A stretch of 13,591 nt of DNA, taken from Clostridiales bacterium (GTDB taxonomy: Bacteria; Bacillota; Clostridia; Oscillospirales; Acutalibacteraceae). Positions within the stretch are counted from its first letter, which is position 1. Every line of letters begins with the position of its first letter. The stretch spans positions 1 to 13,591 of the forward strand of contig JAAYKB010000165.1 of the NCBI GenBank assembly GCA_012522615.1, in the 5' to 3' direction. Positions 13,556 through 13,591 of this stretch are shown one piece after another. The translations under genes were made by a program, and so were the position numbers. The notes beneath the pieces are model-generated. The model was not told where the DNA came from. It worked only from the letters and a program-made list of their open reading frames with translations, and did no database searches.

Positions 13556-13591
13556 TTAATCGCGTTTACATAGAATCGTATGCTTATCCCA

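Noticed and set aside
1..13591. CRISPR arrays, tRNAs, insertion sequences, phage genes
   Set aside because: No regularly spaced direct repeats, no tRNA cloverleaf with CCA-type end, and no transposase or integrase motifs were seen on either strand.

Overview
The window looks like a chromosomal core region of a low-to-mid GC, endospore-forming Firmicute, most likely a Clostridia member of the Oscillospirales/Ruminococcaceae type. The basis is gene content and signals. There is a SpoIID-type sporulation protein, RNase Y with a YmdB phosphodiesterase, the Asp23(YloU)-DAK2(YloV/FakA) pair, a DegV protein, TrmK and a DUF1858 CxxC protein. Ribosome binding sites are strong (AAAGGAG, AGGAGG), non-ATG starts are common, and the AT-rich intergenic DNA holds clear sigma-A promoters. 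The assignment is inferred from gene content; no rRNA is present. I see no tRNA, CRISPR array, insertion sequence, integrase or phage gene.

Layout. Bases 117-2662, minus strand: a promoter and citrate synthase, a strong terminator, then a separately promoted multi-span membrane protein of unknown function. Bases 2895-3893, plus: a SpoIID/LytB-domain protein, converging through a shared hairpin on minus-strand folE (3959-4519). Bases 4520-4994: a 475-base divergent intergenic region with one promoter for folE and one for rny. The rny side carries a long structured leader with an internal intrinsic terminator. Bases 4995-7517, plus: rny, a terminator, then ymdB. Bases 7613-9112, plus: an orphan oligopeptide-type substrate-binding lipoprotein with its own promoter. 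Bases 9170-11245, plus: an Asp23/Gls24 protein and the DAK2/FakA-like kinase, probably one transcript. A bidirectional terminator separates these from convergent degV (11373-12230, minus). Bases 12231-12611: an AT-rich regulatory region. Bases 12612-13555, plus: DUF1858 gene, a terminator-like hairpin, and trmK.

How the genes relate. RNase Y (mRNA decay, membrane anchored) and YmdB (metallophosphoesterase) are commonly neighbours in Firmicutes. FakA-like and DegV/FakB-like proteins are known partners in fatty acid phosphorylation and here face each other across one terminator. Citrate synthase, GTP cyclohydrolase I, TrmK and SpoIID are housekeeping or developmental genes with their own signals.

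No obviously new multi-gene system is present. The best candidate for something undescribed is the RNA between the rny promoter (4723-4751) and the rny start. Its mutually exclusive hairpins end in an intrinsic terminator, consistent with an attenuator, a riboswitch-like element or a small RNA. Second is the operator-like repeat at the DUF1858 promoter.
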